A DNA stretch of 41,839 nt from Gemmatimonadaceae bacterium (GTDB lineage: Bacteria; Gemmatimonadota; Gemmatimonadetes; Gemmatimonadales; Gemmatimonadaceae), in contig JAUSJA010000035.1 of the NCBI GenBank assembly GCA_030647905.1, forward strand, positions 1 to 41,839, written 5' to 3'. Within the stretch, counting starts at the first letter, position 1. Each line of letters opens with the position of its first letter. A program made the position numbers and the translations under genes. Below the pieces are notes generated by a model that saw only the letters and a program-made list of their open reading frames with translations, was not told the DNA's origin and made no database searches. Of this stretch, positions 1-9,921 are shown one piece after another.

Positions 1-1092
1 GCCATTGACGGTCGCGGCAAGGAATACCTCAGCGACAGTCATCCGGAGCTGGCTCACGCCAAGCGTGAGAATCAGGGGGAAGTTGAATGTCGGAGAGGTG
101 CCCGGGTTGAAGTCGGTGGCGAGTGCGACCGCCGCCCCCGCCGCGATGAGCGCCCGCGCGGGCGCTTGCCGCTGCCGGCCAAGGAAGAGCATCGTGCCAG
201 GGAGCAGTGTCGCCACGGTTCCCGATGCCGCAAGAGCGGCGATCCCCTGCTCGGAGACGGCTCCGAGGTGGTCGGCCGAAACGGCGCCCAGATCGGCGGC
301 CAGCTCGGCGCCGCCGTGCGGCTCGAGCTCGTCGGCGTGCAGCTTGATTCCGAGACCGGCGGCGCGCGACGCCGAGAGAATGTCCCGCGTCTCGCTGAGA
401 GTGAAGACGCCGGGCTCGCAAAACACATCGGCAAATCGCGCCAATCCCTCACGGGCGACGGCCGGAAGCATCTCGTCCATGAGCAGCCGCACGTAATCGC
501 GGCGTCGTGTGTCGGAGCCGCTGAACTCCTGCGGGATCTCGTGTGCGCCGAGCCATGTGGGCACGAGTCGCACAGGCACCTCGCGGGCGAGGCGGGCGAC
601 GACGCGCAGCGACTTGAGCTCGTCATCGAGCGACAGACCGTAGCCCGACTTCACTTCGATCGTCGTCGAACCGTACGATGCGAGCCGGAGAATTCGCGGC
701 AGCGCGAGATCGAACAGCTCATCCTCGGTGCGCGCGCGCAGGTCGGCCACCGATGAGTGAATTCCACCGCCGCGCCGTGCGATCTCCATGTAGCCGACGC
801 CCGATGCGCGCAGCTCCTGCTCCTCGTACCGCGCGCGACCGAAGATGGCGTGGGTGTGCGAGTCCACCAGTCCCGGCGAGAGAACACGTCCTTCGCAATC
901 AATTACGTCGGCGCCGGCGTGAGAGCGCTCCAGCTCGTCCGGCGGGCCGACGGCGGCGATCTGCCCTTCATTCACGGCGACCGCGACAGCGGTGAGAACA
1001 CCGGCGTCGCGCATCTCCGCGCCGCGCCGCGCCCGGCCCGGGCCGGCGCACGTCACGACCTGCGCGGCATTGACGAAGAGAAGACGGCTCAT
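1..1092 (-). CDS. hutI: Imidazolonepropionase HutI (C-terminus cut by window edge)
   Basis: HutI hydrolyses 4-imidazolone-5-propionate to N-formimino-L-glutamate, the third step of histidine degradation, in the cytoplasm. The reading frame stays open to the left edge and gives 364 residues, so about 40 C-terminal residues of a normal ~400-residue enzyme are missing. It shows the amidohydrolase metal motif DSHTHAIFG, the family segment ADELEPHGGAELAADLGA followed by SADHL, and the late motif ATDFNPGTSPT. The ATG overlaps the stop of the upstream radical SAM gene as ATGA, which suggests translational coupling. hutU and hutH lie just upstream on the same strand. The family assignment is secure from these motifs; only the end is unseen. 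Confidence 0.96.
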   Translation of the reverse strand, partial: MSRLLFVNAAQVVTCAGPGRARRGAEMRDAGVLTAVAVAVNEGQIAAVGPPDELERSHAGADVIDCEGRVLSPGLVDSHTHAIFGRARYEEQELRASGVGYMEIARRGGGIHSSVADLRARTEDELFDLALPRILRLASYGSTTIEVKSGYGLSLDDELKSLRVVARLAREVPVRLVPTWLGAHEIPQEFSGSDTRRRDYVRLLMDEMLPAVAREGLARFADVFCEPGVFTLSETRDILSASRAAGLGIKLHADELEPHGGAELAADLGAVSADHLGAVSEQGIAALAASGTVATLLPGTMLFLGRQRQAPARALIAAGAAVALATDFNPGTSPTFNFPLILTLGVSQLRMTVAEVFLAATVNG

Positions 1093-2069
1093 CGCTGCGT
1101 CGCCATCACGTCGCGGATGCGCGATATGCGGATCGGCGCCTGCGCCTCGCCGCGACAGGCGTAGAAGCAGGCGTTGCATTGAATCGGCTCGTACTTCCTG
1201 AAATCACGCCAGTGGAAGTCGGTCGGAAAGTCGGGACACCGTTTCACATGGCCCGCCGGGTCAACGTGGATGGTGCGGATCCCGGAGCGGCACGGCTCGG
1301 TGATCTCGCCGCGAATGTAGCGCGGAATCTGCTCGAGATAGTAGTCGGAGTTCGTGATCACGCCGCGGTTCCGCTTCTTGTACGACAGCAGCTCCGCTGT
1401 CACCGCCTCGAGCTCGCGCAGCTTGTCCGATCCGATGAGACCGTCGCGGTTGCCGTTCTTGGAGTCGGTGTAGGTGCTGAAGTTGACGCCGACGCCGAGC
1501 TCGCGCGCACGCATCACGATCGGCATGAGCTGATCGAGATTCGAGTCGCGGATCACGGTGTTGAATCGAATGCTGTCCACGCCGAGCGCTCGCATGCACG
1601 GGATCACGTCGAAGATCTTCGACGACAGTCCGGGGATGCCGCGCGCCCGGTCGTGCCGCTCGTCGAGGAAATCGAGCGAAATGTTGAACTGGTGGATTCC
1701 CGCGTCCCAGAGCGACCTGGCGCGCTCGGCAGTGAGCATTCCACCGTGGGTTATCAGCGTCGAATACTGCACGCGTACCGCGCCGTCCACGGCCGCAACG
1801 ATGTCCTCGAGATCGCGGCGCAGGGTCGGCTCGCCGCCGGTGTAGGTGATCATCATCGGGTTGAAGAACTTCGCGGCGTCCACGAAGCTCTCGAGCTCGT
1901 GCGCGCGGGCTGACGGCTCGGTCTTCCAGTAGTCGCAGAAGCCGCAGCGCGCGTTGCACCGCAGGGTCACCTCGAAATGGACGAGAACGGGCTTTTTCAC
2001 GACGCTCAGATACGCATACTTCGCCAGGAACACGGGCACGTGCCATGGACGGAACTTGCTCGAGAGCAT
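1089..2069 (-). CDS. Radical SAM protein with C-terminal SPASM-like cysteines, within the hut genes
   Basis: A 326-residue radical SAM enzyme of unknown substrate. The 4Fe-4S/SAM motif is C38-x3-C42-x2-C45, followed by the SAM-contact segment TYTGGEPTLR (residues 75-84). Further cysteines at 260, 278, 298, 301 and 305, the last three in CNACFYAC, look like a SPASM or twitch-type region that binds an auxiliary cluster. The ATG directly abuts the hutU stop codon with no spacer, and its own stop overlaps hutI as ATGA, so it is almost certainly co-translated with the histidine-degradation genes. No known step of the Hut pathway needs a radical SAM enzyme. The N-terminus has no signal peptide. It could be a MoaA/HpnH-like or peptide-modifying enzyme; the sequence alone does not decide. 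Confidence 0.88.
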   Translation of the reverse strand: MLSSKFRPWHVPVFLAKYAYLSVVKKPVLVHFEVTLRCNARCGFCDYWKTEPSARAHELESFVDAAKFFNPMMITYTGGEPTLRRDLEDIVAAVDGAVRVQYSTLITHGGMLTAERARSLWDAGIHQFNISLDFLDERHDRARGIPGLSSKIFDVIPCMRALGVDSIRFNTVIRDSNLDQLMPIVMRARELGVGVNFSTYTDSKNGNRDGLIGSDKLRELEAVTAELLSYKKRNRGVITNSDYYLEQIPRYIRGEITEPCRSGIRTIHVDPAGHVKRCPDFPTDFHWRDFRKYEPIQCNACFYACRGEAQAPIRISRIRDVMATQR

Positions 2070-3767
2070 CTACTCTCGCATCGGCAGATCGATCCCGTGC
2101 GCTGCGGCGGTGGCGATGGCGGTCTCGTATCCGGCGTCGGCATGGCGGGCGACTCCGATTCCCGGATCGTTGGTGAGCACGCGCTCCAGTCGCGCGCGCA
2201 TCTCCGGCGTTCCGTCGGCGACGATCACCTGCCCGGCGTGCAGCGAGTTGCCGATGCCGACGCCACCGCCGTGGTGGAACGACACCCACGAGGCGCCGCT
2301 CGCCACGTTGAGCAGCGCGTTCAGGATCGGCCAGTCGGCGATTGCGTCGCTGCCGTCGAGCATTCCCTCCGTCTCGCGGAACGGTGAGGCGACGCTGCCG
2401 GTGTCGAGATGATCGCGGCCGATGACGATCGGCGCCGATATCTCGCCTGACGCGACGAGGTCGTTGAGCGCGACGCCGAACCGCGCGCGCTCGCCCTGCC
2501 CCAGCCAGCAGATTCGTGCCGGCAGTCCCTGGAAGCTGATTCTCTCGCGCGCCAGCGTTATCCAGCGCCGGAGATGCTCGTCATGCGGAAACAGCTCGAG
2601 AACGAGATCGTCGGTGCGCGCGATGTCGCGCGGATCTCCCGACAGAGCCACCCACCGGAACGGGCCCTTCCCTTCGCAGAAGAGCGGCCGCACATACTCG
2701 GGAACGAATCCGGGAATCCGGAACGCATCGCGAAGTCCGGCGTCGAATGCGACGGTGCGAATGTTGTTGCCGTAGTCGAAGGTGATGGCGCCGCGGCTCT
2801 GCATCTCCAGCATCGCCGTTACGTGGACGACCGCCGAGGCGGTCGAGAGCTCGACATAGCGCACGGGATCCGCGTCGCGGAGCGCGAGCGCCTCATTGAG
2901 CGGCATCCCCGCCGGGACGTAGCCGTTGAGCATGTCGTGCGCGCTCGTCTGATCGGTCAGCACGTCGGGCACGATTCCCCGCGACGCTATCGCCGGCAGA
3001 ATATCGGCGGCGTTGCCTACGAGGCCGACCGAAAGCGCGGTGCCGGACGAGCGTGCCTCGTCAATCCAGTCGAGCGCTTCGTCGAGCCGGGACGTCTTGC
3101 GGTCGCAGTACTTCGTCTCGATGCGCCTGTCCACGCGCGACTCGTCCACTTCCACAGCGAGCACCGCTGCGCCCTGCATCGTCGCCGCGAGCGGCTGCGC
3201 TCCTCCCATTCCACCGAGCCCCGAGGTCAGAACGAATCGTCCGCTCAACGAGCCGCCGAAATGCTTTCGCGCGACCGATCCGAGCGTCTCGTAAGTCCCT
3301 TGCACGATGCCCTGCGAGCCGATGTAGATCCACGATCCCGCGGTCATCTGCCCGTACATCGTGAGGCCTTGCTGCTCGAGCGCGCGGAACTTGTCCCACG
3401 TCGCCCAGCGCCCGACAAGATTGCTGTTGGCGATGAGCACGCGGGGCGCCGACGGGGTCGTGCGGAACACGCCGACGGGCTTGCCGCTCTGCACCAGCAG
3501 CGTTTCGTCGTTCTCCAGCCGTCTCAGCGTCCTGACGATCGCATCGAACGATTCCCAGTTTCGCGCTGCTTTCCCAGTCCCACCGTAAACCACCAGGTCC
3601 TCGGGCCGCTCGGCGACGTCGGGGTCGAGGTTGTTCATCAGCATCCGGAGGGCGGCTTCCTGGTGCCAACCCTTGCACGAGATGGTCGAGCCGCGCGGCG
3701 CGTGCAGCGGCGCGCGGTGGGCCCGCGCCGCATCGGGCGCGAGGCCGGGCCCGGCGACGTCAGTCAT
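2070..3767 (-). CDS. hutU: Urocanate hydratase HutU
   Basis: Urocanase adds water to urocanate to form imidazolonepropionate, using tightly bound NAD+ as electrophile; it is step two of histidine degradation. The 565-residue product has the usual family length. Recognisable segments are [15 protein letters not shown], the NAD-binding [14 protein letters not shown], the [10 protein letters not shown] segment with the family's catalytic cysteine (about residue 364), and [17 protein letters not shown]. The ATG at 3767 is chosen because GAGGAG lies just upstream and the first in-frame start (seven codons earlier) sits inside hutH with no better site. The chosen start overlaps the last 8 nt of hutH, and the gene runs with no gap into the radical SAM gene. 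Confidence 0.97.
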   Translation of the reverse strand: MTDVAGPGLAPDAARAHRAPLHAPRGSTISCKGWHQEAALRMLMNNLDPDVAERPEDLVVYGGTGKAARNWESFDAIVRTLRRLENDETLLVQSGKPVGVFRTTPSAPRVLIANSNLVGRWATWDKFRALEQQGLTMYGQMTAGSWIYIGSQGIVQGTYETLGSVARKHFGGSLSGRFVLTSGLGGMGGAQPLAATMQGAAVLAVEVDESRVDRRIETKYCDRKTSRLDEALDWIDEARSSGTALSVGLVGNAADILPAIASRGIVPDVLTDQTSAHDMLNGYVPAGMPLNEALALRDADPVRYVELSTASAVVHVTAMLEMQSRGAITFDYGNNIRTVAFDAGLRDAFRIPGFVPEYVRPLFCEGKGPFRWVALSGDPRDIARTDDLVLELFPHDEHLRRWITLARERISFQGLPARICWLGQGERARFGVALNDLVASGEISAPIVIGRDHLDTGSVASPFRETEGMLDGSDAIADWPILNALLNVASGASWVSFHHGGGVGIGNSLHAGQVIVADGTPEMRARLERVLTNDPGIGVARHADAGYETAIATAAAHGIDLPMRE

Positions 3768-5307
3768 TTCGATCTCCTCTGAACACACCAGCGCCGATCG
3801 CGTCGGCGAGGGTTTCGATATCGGGGCTGAGTACGCGATCGCCTTCGAGGGGCCGCACGATCTCTCGAACCGCCGCGTGCGCGGGCGACACGCCTCGACC
3901 GGGCTTCAATGGCGCCCGATAGTCGAGGCCCTGCGCTGCGCACATCAGCTCGATGGCGAGAACGTTTCGCACATTGTTGACCACACGCCGCGCTTTCCAT
4001 GCCGCGCCCATGGACATCGGCACGACGTCCTCGCGATTTCCGTCGGTCGGGATCGTGTCCACCGTCGCCGGATGCGACAACACCTTGCACTCGCTGGCAA
4101 GCGCCGCAGCCGTGACCTGCGCCATCATGAAGCCGGAATTCACGCCCGCCTCGCGGGTGAGAAATGCGGGGAGCCCCTGGTTGAAATCAGGATGCACGAG
4201 CCGGTCAATGCGGCGCTCGGCGATCGTCGCGAGGTTCGTCATGACGATCGCCAGCATGTCGAGCGCGAGCCCGACGGCCTGGCCGTGGAAATTGCCCCCG
4301 CTCAGCGTCTCACCATTCGCGAAGACGAGAGGATTGTCGGTGGCGGCGTTCAGCTCGCGGGTGACGATGCCTTCGATCCAGTCGAGCGCGTCCTTCACCG
4401 GCCCGTGCACCTGAGGCATGCAGCGCAGGCAGTAGGCGTCCTGTACTCGCGGATCCCCATAACGGTGGGATTCCCTGAGCTCACTGTCGGCGAGCAGCTC
4501 GCGCAGCAGCGTCGCCGACGATGACTGGCCGGTCTGCCCGCGGGCATCGTGAATCCGCGGATCGAATGCGACAGGCGTGCCGAGAAGGGCCTCGAGCGAC
4601 ATCGCGCCGGCGACATGGGCCGTTCGCCAGAGCGTCATCGCGTCGTGAAGGGCCAGCGCGGCGATCGCGGTGTGCGCCTGCGTACCATTGATGAGAGTGA
4701 TCCCTTCCTTGGGCCCTAGCGTCACCGGCTCCAGGCCATGCGCGCGCAGAACTTCCGTTGCGTCGCGCTCCGGCGCGCCGTTCGCCGACAGCGTCCCTTC
4801 ACCGATGAGGGCGACGCCGAGCGCGGCGAGAGGGGCGAGGTCACCGCTGGCGCCGACGCTTCCCTGCTCGTGGATGGGCGGATGCAGGCCGGCATTCAGC
4901 ATGCCGAGCAGCAGATCCACCAGCTCCGGGCGGCCACCGGAGAATCCCTTGGCGAGGACGTTCGCGCGGAGAAGCATCATTGCCCGCACCTCGCGCTCGG
5001 GCAGGTACGGTCCGACACCCGCAGCGTGACTCCTCACGAGATTGACCTGCAGCTCGGCCAGCCGGTGGCGAGGTATCGCAATCTCGGAAAGCTTGCCGAA
5101 TCCCGTCGTCACGCCGTACACGACGTCCCCGCGCTCGACGATCCCGGCGACCACTTTCTGCGTCTCCATCATCCGTCCGCGCGCCGCAGGCGCCAGCTCG
5201 ACGCGTGCGCGGTCCACCGCCACCGCACGGACTGCTTCGATTGTCAGGCTCTCGCCATCGAGCCGGACTGTTCCAGCTTGTGAGGTCATGTGCAAAGTCG
5301 AGGGCAT
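3760..5307 (-). CDS. hutH: Histidine ammonia-lyase HutH
   Basis: HutH eliminates ammonia from L-histidine to give urocanate, opening histidine degradation. The protein is 515 residues from this ATG, or 509 if the internal ATG at 5289 is used. The [10 protein letters not shown] motif supplies Ala153-Ser154-Gly155, which cyclise to the MIO electrophile. YGVTTGFG and [14 protein letters not shown] are further aromatic ammonia-lyase signatures. The start at 5307 lies 3 nt after the lptD stop, with AGG just upstream, so coupling is likely; the 5289 start has no visible Shine-Dalgarno. The presence of hutU and hutI next door separates it from phenylalanine or tyrosine ammonia-lyase. Confidence 0.96.
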   Translation of the reverse strand: MPSTLHMTSQAGTVRLDGESLTIEAVRAVAVDRARVELAPAARGRMMETQKVVAGIVERGDVVYGVTTGFGKLSEIAIPRHRLAELQVNLVRSHAAGVGPYLPEREVRAMMLLRANVLAKGFSGGRPELVDLLLGMLNAGLHPPIHEQGSVGASGDLAPLAALGVALIGEGTLSANGAPERDATEVLRAHGLEPVTLGPKEGITLINGTQAHTAIAALALHDAMTLWRTAHVAGAMSLEALLGTPVAFDPRIHDARGQTGQSSSATLLRELLADSELRESHRYGDPRVQDAYCLRCMPQVHGPVKDALDWIEGIVTRELNAATDNPLVFANGETLSGGNFHGQAVGLALDMLAIVMTNLATIAERRIDRLVHPDFNQGLPAFLTREAGVNSGFMMAQVTAAALASECKVLSHPATVDTIPTDGNREDVVPMSMGAAWKARRVVNNVRNVLAIELMCAAQGLDYRAPLKPGRGVSPAHAAVREIVRPLEGDRVLSPDIETLADAIGAGVFRGDRND

Positions 5308-5310
5308 CGC

Positions 5311-8235
5311 CTACTGGTTGGACTGTCGGTAGCTCTGACGGTCGTAGTCGAACTTGATGTCGGGCTGCGCGTTCAGGGCGATAAAGAAATTGAACGCGAA
5401 GTTTCCATTGGGCGAGCGGGTGAAGGCGAAGATCGAGCGCCAGTCGTGCAACTCGCGTTGCAGCGTGACCGCATGACTGGCGAACTGGTGCTCGCGGAAA
5501 TCGTAGTTGGTGCCCCAGCTCGCCGACCACTTGGGGGTGATGTGGAAGCTCATCTGCGACCCGAGCGTCTCGCGAGGCGGCACTCTCACGAATGGCCCTC
5601 CGGCGGTGAGACGGCCGATCGGCTCGGCTCCGACTGGATTTGTGTTCTGCTGCTGGATGCAGGCGTCGTAGGTGAACGGCGAATTGACGTAAGGCGCGCA
5701 TTTGTCGCGCGGGTCTATCACGATGACCTGCCCGTTGCCGACGGGCGGACGCTGGCGGTTCGAGCTGAACGTGAACGCGGCCTGCCATGCGCCAGCAGTC
5801 GGTACCGCGAACTGCCTGTTGCGCACCGACGTCCCCGCTATCGGGGTGGATGCGACGCGCTGCTCCAGCGCATCCGTCGGGCCCCTCTCCAGACGCTCGG
5901 TCTGTGGGGATCCCTGTGGAACGGCGCGTCCGAAGATTCGCGTCAGCGCGCCGAAGATCCCGGAGCTGCCGTTCAGACTGAATGATGCGTCTATGGATGT
6001 CCGGTATGGCTTGAACCTGGACGTGTCGCTGAGGACGCTGCCCTGGAACAGCGAGTACTGCATCCCCATTCTGAATCCGGGGAGCAGATCGGAGTTGAAT
6101 TCCGCACCGAAGTTTTCGGTGGTGAAGCCGGAATGGCCGGTGACGCGCTTGCGCTCGAAGTCGTAGCTGAGCGGAGTGAACCCCACGCCGAGCAGCTTGA
6201 CCTTGCGCGCCTCGGCGGCGCGCGACGTGTCCTTCGCTTTCATCTTCGCCTCGAGAGTCTGCGACAGTTGCAGCGTCACCTGATTCGCCGCCAGGTCGCC
6301 GAGGTAGCCGCGCGGATCGATGTTGAGCGCGGAGAGAAACTCCGGGTTGACCTTCGCCGCCGGCGCGTAAGAGTAGCTGATCTGCGGCGACAGCGAGTGG
6401 CGGAACCTGCTGACTCCGAAAATTCCCGGGAAAAGGCCGAAGAACGTCGGCGACGAAGAGAGCCCGTACGTGAGGCGTTTCGACTGATGGACGTAGCGTC
6501 CGCCCGTCTGCTCGGTGCGCAGCCAGTAGGCGCGGGGATCGACGTTGTTGATCCCGATGCTCGGTGAGAGCTTCAAGGTCGTCGGTAGAAGCTGAGGCAG
6601 GCTGAACCCCGTCTGGAAATCAATCTCGGTGCTGTACGTCCGGGCGAAGATCCTGTCAGTCTTCTGCGACGGATCATCCTGATTGATCACGGCGATGCGG
6701 ACAGGTGTGTCGTTCTCCTGGTCGGAGACACGGACGCTGTTGCTGAGACTGAAGCCGAAGATCTTGAGCGGCGTCGTAAAGCCGAGCGACGTCGCCCGCG
6801 CGTCACTCTTGAGGCGCGTACTGTCGAGCACTCCGCCGACCCTGGTGTAGCGGTAGGCGAATTCGCCGTTCCGGTCCACCTTGAATTGCTGCTGGTTGCT
6901 GACATTGAGCGACGGAGTCCAGTCCAGCCAGCTGGCGAGAGCCAGCGTCGGCGTGCTGATGCTGAAGTTCGGGAAATCCTGCGTGATCTCGTCGCGCCCG
7001 GGGTACTGTCGCCGGCTTCCGCCGATGCTGAACGACGCCGGCCCGAACTGCTGCTGATATGAGGCGCGGCTCTGAATGGTCGCCAGCACCTGTTGCGGAT
7101 CGAAGCTGTTGCGGCGCTGGAGCGAAGTATTCTTGACGTAGTTGATGTCGGTCGTCAGATGGGTCGTCTGCGAGAAGTCCTGCTGGTGCGCCCACGACAG
7201 CGCGAGGTTGCGGTTGCCATCGCGCTGCCAGAGGCGCGAGACGCCGATTCGGCCTGTCAGAAAGCGATCGAGCCACCGGTATCGCCATTCTCCGTTTACT
7301 CGAAGCCAGCCCGGGTCGCTCACCGACGACGCAGCGCCGCTTCGCCAGTCGAGCGACACCTGCGTGTCCATGTAATCGCTGAATGCAAAGTAGTAGCCGA
7401 CGTTGTCCACATGCCGGCGGTACGACGGGCTGTTGCGGAAGATCTCGTTTACGCCGAATCGCGGTGTCAGGATGCCGCTGCGTCTGCCCGACCGCATGTC
7501 CTGGAAGATGAACGGCAGCCAGAACACGGGCACATCTCCGAGATAGAGAATCGCCGGCCGCGCGACAAGCAGGTTCCTGGAGACGAGCTTGATCTCCTTC
7601 GACTGGAAGTGGTAGTCGGGAATCGAGTCGTCGCAGCTGGTGATGGATCCGTTGCGGGCGTAGAACCTGGTGGGGCTGCCGCCGGTGGTGTCGTTGACGA
7701 ATCCCGCCGCTGCGCCGAAAACGAACCACTTTTCGCCGCTCTCCACCTGCGTGCTGATGTTGGTGACCGTGCCACGCCTCGATTCGACGTTGTAGCGCAT
7801 CTGGCCGAGCGCGACCACGTCCGCTCCGCCGCGCGATGGATCGCGCAGCACCAGCGTATCGCCGCGGGCAAGCACGATCTTTGTGGAGTCGTTGTAGATG
7901 ATGGTGTCGCCGATGAGTATCGTGCCACCGCGACCGACTCCCGCCGGTCCGCCTTCCATGTACAGCGTTCGCGACCTGGCGTCGAACGTGACTTTCACTC
8001 CCTGATAGCGCGTCACGCTGTAGCCGGGGCGCGCGAGCAGCGTGGAGGTCATGGAATCGGCGTCCGCCCACTTGATCAGCTCGTGCGCGCGTGCCGAGTC
8101 CGCGCGCGTCGAGTCGCCCGCCCTGCTGGTGTCGGCAGAGCTGCGCCCCGCGACCGGACGCTGCGGTCGGGGGCCCACCTGCGCACCGGCGGTCGCCGCT
8201 GCAAAAAGCGCCAGCAGCACGAGCGCCCTCTTCAC
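5311..8235 (-). CDS. lptD: LptD-like outer-membrane LPS-assembly protein
   Basis: Putative outer-membrane beta-barrel of the LptD/OstA type, which inserts lipopolysaccharide into the outer leaflet. From the GTG at 8235 it is 974 residues with a classic signal peptide (VKRALVLLALFAAATAGAQ). An OstA-like N-terminal part (about residues 75-210: repeated short beta strands such as TLYMEGG, TIIYNDSTKIVLARGDT) is followed by the barrel. The family-type junction reads VPVFWLPFIFQDMRSGRRSG then ILTPRFG. The long, aromatic-rich C-terminal half has alternating strands. The reading frame extends a further 185 codons upstream, but that part is the tatC gene in another frame. The GTG overlaps the tatC stop as GTGA. 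It is longer than the roughly 780-residue proteobacterial LptD. No LptE was recognised here. Confidence 0.85.
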   Translation of the reverse strand: MKRALVLLALFAAATAGAQVGPRPQRPVAGRSSADTSRAGDSTRADSARAHELIKWADADSMTSTLLARPGYSVTRYQGVKVTFDARSRTLYMEGGPAGVGRGGTILIGDTIIYNDSTKIVLARGDTLVLRDPSRGGADVVALGQMRYNVESRRGTVTNISTQVESGEKWFVFGAAAGFVNDTTGGSPTRFYARNGSITSCDDSIPDYHFQSKEIKLVSRNLLVARPAILYLGDVPVFWLPFIFQDMRSGRRSGILTPRFGVNEIFRNSPSYRRHVDNVGYYFAFSDYMDTQVSLDWRSGAASSVSDPGWLRVNGEWRYRWLDRFLTGRIGVSRLWQRDGNRNLALSWAHQQDFSQTTHLTTDINYVKNTSLQRRNSFDPQQVLATIQSRASYQQQFGPASFSIGGSRRQYPGRDEITQDFPNFSISTPTLALASWLDWTPSLNVSNQQQFKVDRNGEFAYRYTRVGGVLDSTRLKSDARATSLGFTTPLKIFGFSLSNSVRVSDQENDTPVRIAVINQDDPSQKTDRIFARTYSTEIDFQTGFSLPQLLPTTLKLSPSIGINNVDPRAYWLRTEQTGGRYVHQSKRLTYGLSSSPTFFGLFPGIFGVSRFRHSLSPQISYSYAPAAKVNPEFLSALNIDPRGYLGDLAANQVTLQLSQTLEAKMKAKDTSRAAEARKVKLLGVGFTPLSYDFERKRVTGHSGFTTENFGAEFNSDLLPGFRMGMQYSLFQGSVLSDTSRFKPYRTSIDASFSLNGSSGIFGALTRIFGRAVPQGSPQTERLERGPTDALEQRVASTPIAGTSVRNRQFAVPTAGAWQAAFTFSSNRQRPPVGNGQVIVIDPRDKCAPYVNSPFTYDACIQQQNTNPVGAEPIGRLTAGGPFVRVPPRETLGSQMSFHITPKWSASWGTNYDFREHQFASHAVTLQRELHDWRSIFAFTRSPNGNFAFNFFIALNAQPDIKFDYDRQSYRQSNQ

Positions 8236-9089
8236 GCGTTCACGCCCAGTCTGCGCGGCTCGCGCGGCGGAACCTCCGTGCGCGTGCGGGCTTCGCGCTC
8301 GCGTTGTTCCTCGAGCGCCGCCTCCCGCTCGCGCTTTCGGCGCTTTCGCGTGACCATGTACGACAGGATGATTCCCAGCTCGAACAGGAAATACAGCGGC
8401 CCGGAGAGGGCGATCAGCGTCGTCGGACTGGCGTCGGGGGTGATGAACGCCGCCGCCACTACGCAGACGACGATGGCGTGCCGGCGGTACTTCGTCAGCG
8501 TCTTCGGATTGATGATCCCGAGCGCGGAGAGAAGCAGAATGCCGATCGGCAGCTCGAACGCCAGGCCGAACGCCAGCATCATGCTGAAGGCGAAGTCGAA
8601 ATACTGGGTCGCCTCGATCATCGGCGTCAGCGTCGGCGACTCGAACCCGTGAAAGAATTTCAACGTGAACGGCATCACGATGAAGAAGCACAGCGCCACG
8701 CCGGCCAGGAAAAGCGCAACCATCCCCATCAGCGTCGGCACGATCACGCGCTTCTCGTTCGCGTGCAGAGCCGGCGCGAAGAACCCCCACAGCTGATACC
8801 CGATTACCGGAGTGGCGAGAAGCAGTCCCGATATGAGCGACGCGTTGAGAATGATCTTGAACGACGTCCCCGGATGCGTGTACACGAGGGTGCCATTCCG
8901 CAGGTATGGCTTGATCGGCCCCGAGAGGAGCCCGACAAGGTCGAGACGCTTCTGCGAGAGTACGACGAAGGCGGCGATGATTCCGATCAGGATCGCTCCG
9001 GCGATCCAGAAGAGACGGTGGCGCAGCTCCTCGAGGTGATCGAGGAAGGGCATCTCGGTGTCGGGTGCTACACGCGCCTTCGCCGCCAC
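8232..9089 (-). CDS. tatC: Twin-arginine translocase subunit TatC
   Basis: TatC is the six-helix inner-membrane receptor for twin-arginine signal peptides. The N-terminal MPFLDHLEELRHRL hallmark is followed by alternating hydrophobic segments, QLWGFFAPALHANEKR, FELPIGILLLSALGII and the last pair near KYRRHAIVVCVVAAAFITPD. The charged tail after about residue 245 (KRRKREREAALEEQREREAR) is longer than usual. The GTG at 9089 lies 4 nt after the cpoB stop; an internal ATG at 9053, right before PFLDHL, is an alternative start. The gene overlaps lptD by GTGA. tatA/tatB are not in the window. The identification is firm. Confidence 0.96.
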   Translation of the reverse strand: MAAKARVAPDTEMPFLDHLEELRHRLFWIAGAILIGIIAAFVVLSQKRLDLVGLLSGPIKPYLRNGTLVYTHPGTSFKIILNASLISGLLLATPVIGYQLWGFFAPALHANEKRVIVPTLMGMVALFLAGVALCFFIVMPFTLKFFHGFESPTLTPMIEATQYFDFAFSMMLAFGLAFELPIGILLLSALGIINPKTLTKYRRHAIVVCVVAAAFITPDASPTTLIALSGPLYFLFELGIILSYMVTRKRRKREREAALEEQREREARTRTEVPPREPRRLGVNA

Positions 9090-9093
9090 TCGA

Positions 9094-9921
9094 TCAATTC
9101 ATGACGCGCAGACGCTCGCGCGCCAGCTCTGCCTCGTCCGACGACGGATATCGCTGGATGAGGTCGTTGTAGAGGCGTTTCGCCGCCGTCGTCCGGCGAG
9201 CGGTCTGGGCGAGGACGCCGCGCTTGTACAGCGCCGTAGGCGCGCGCGGCGACTCGGCGTACTTCGACACGACGATCGCATACGCCGCGTCGGCCGCGGC
9301 GTTCGTGCCATCGGCGGCATATGACTCGGCAAGCAGGAACTGCGCGTCGGCCGCAAGCTCCGAATCGGGATATCGCTTCAGCAGGTCCATGAACGCGGCA
9401 CGTGCGGCGCTGTTGCCTCCGCGAGTCAGCTGGTCGCGTCCGATCCGGTAGAGCTCCTCGGCGGCGGGCGCGTCATCCACCGGCGCCGCGGGAACGGCAA
9501 CGGTGTCGGTTGGCGGTGCGGTCGGTGCGGCTGGCGCGGTGGATGGCGGAGTCTGGCGAATGCGCGAATCCACCTGCGACCGCAGCTCCTTCAACCGCTG
9601 CTCACTCCGCCCGCTGACTTCCAGTATCTGATTCACTTCCTGGCGCATCGAGCGTACGTCTGCCTGCGTCTCCGCGCGAAGTCTCGTGAGCCGCGAGTTC
9701 AGCGACGCAATCGAATCGTTCACCGCGCGCAGCGTGCTCAGGATCTGAACCAGCTGCATCGCGCGGACGGAATCGGCGGTGGCCGTTTCCGCCCGCGTCA
9801 CCGCTACTTCCTGGTGCACTTCGTCGAGCTGCGCGAGCGAAGCGAAGCATCCCGTCGTGGCGACGAACAGAAAAGCGAAGACGGCGCCCTTCGCGATCCG
9901 CGGTACAGCCAGGCGCGTCAT
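9094..9921 (-). CDS. cpoB: Tol-Pal cell-division coordinator CpoB/YbgF-like lipoprotein
   Basis: Periplasmic coiled-coil plus TPR protein of the Tol-Pal system. The 275-residue product from the ATG at 9921 has a lipoprotein signal ending FVATTGC (Cys25), unlike E. coli CpoB, which is soluble. A coiled coil follows (about residues 35-120, rich in R, E, Q and L), then a Pro/Ala/Thr linker (about 128-155), then TPR-like repeats with the pattern AADAQFLLAESY, YAIVVSKYAESPRAPTALYK and YNDLIQRYPSS. The start is fixed by the ATGA overlap with pal; an earlier in-frame ATG lies inside pal. It closes the tolQ-R-A-B-pal-cpoB order. Confidence 0.9.
   Translation of the reverse strand: MTRLAVPRIAKGAVFAFLFVATTGCFASLAQLDEVHQEVAVTRAETATADSVRAMQLVQILSTLRAVNDSIASLNSRLTRLRAETQADVRSMRQEVNQILEVSGRSEQRLKELRSQVDSRIRQTPPSTAPAAPTAPPTDTVAVPAAPVDDAPAAEELYRIGRDQLTRGGNSAARAAFMDLLKRYPDSELAADAQFLLAESYAADGTNAAADAAYAIVVSKYAESPRAPTALYKRGVLAQTARRTTAAKRLYNDLIQRYPSSDEAELARERLRVMN

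Noticed and set aside
2-1024. Apparent lack of a good annotated gene at the left edge, suggesting a broken hutI
   Set aside because: The frame ending at the edge translates without a stop into an intact HutI; it only looks absent because the stop codon is outside the window.
5311-8790. Long 1159-codon version of the LptD-like gene
   Set aside because: The first 185 codons are tatC read in another frame; a GTG at 8235 followed by a signal peptide is the natural start.
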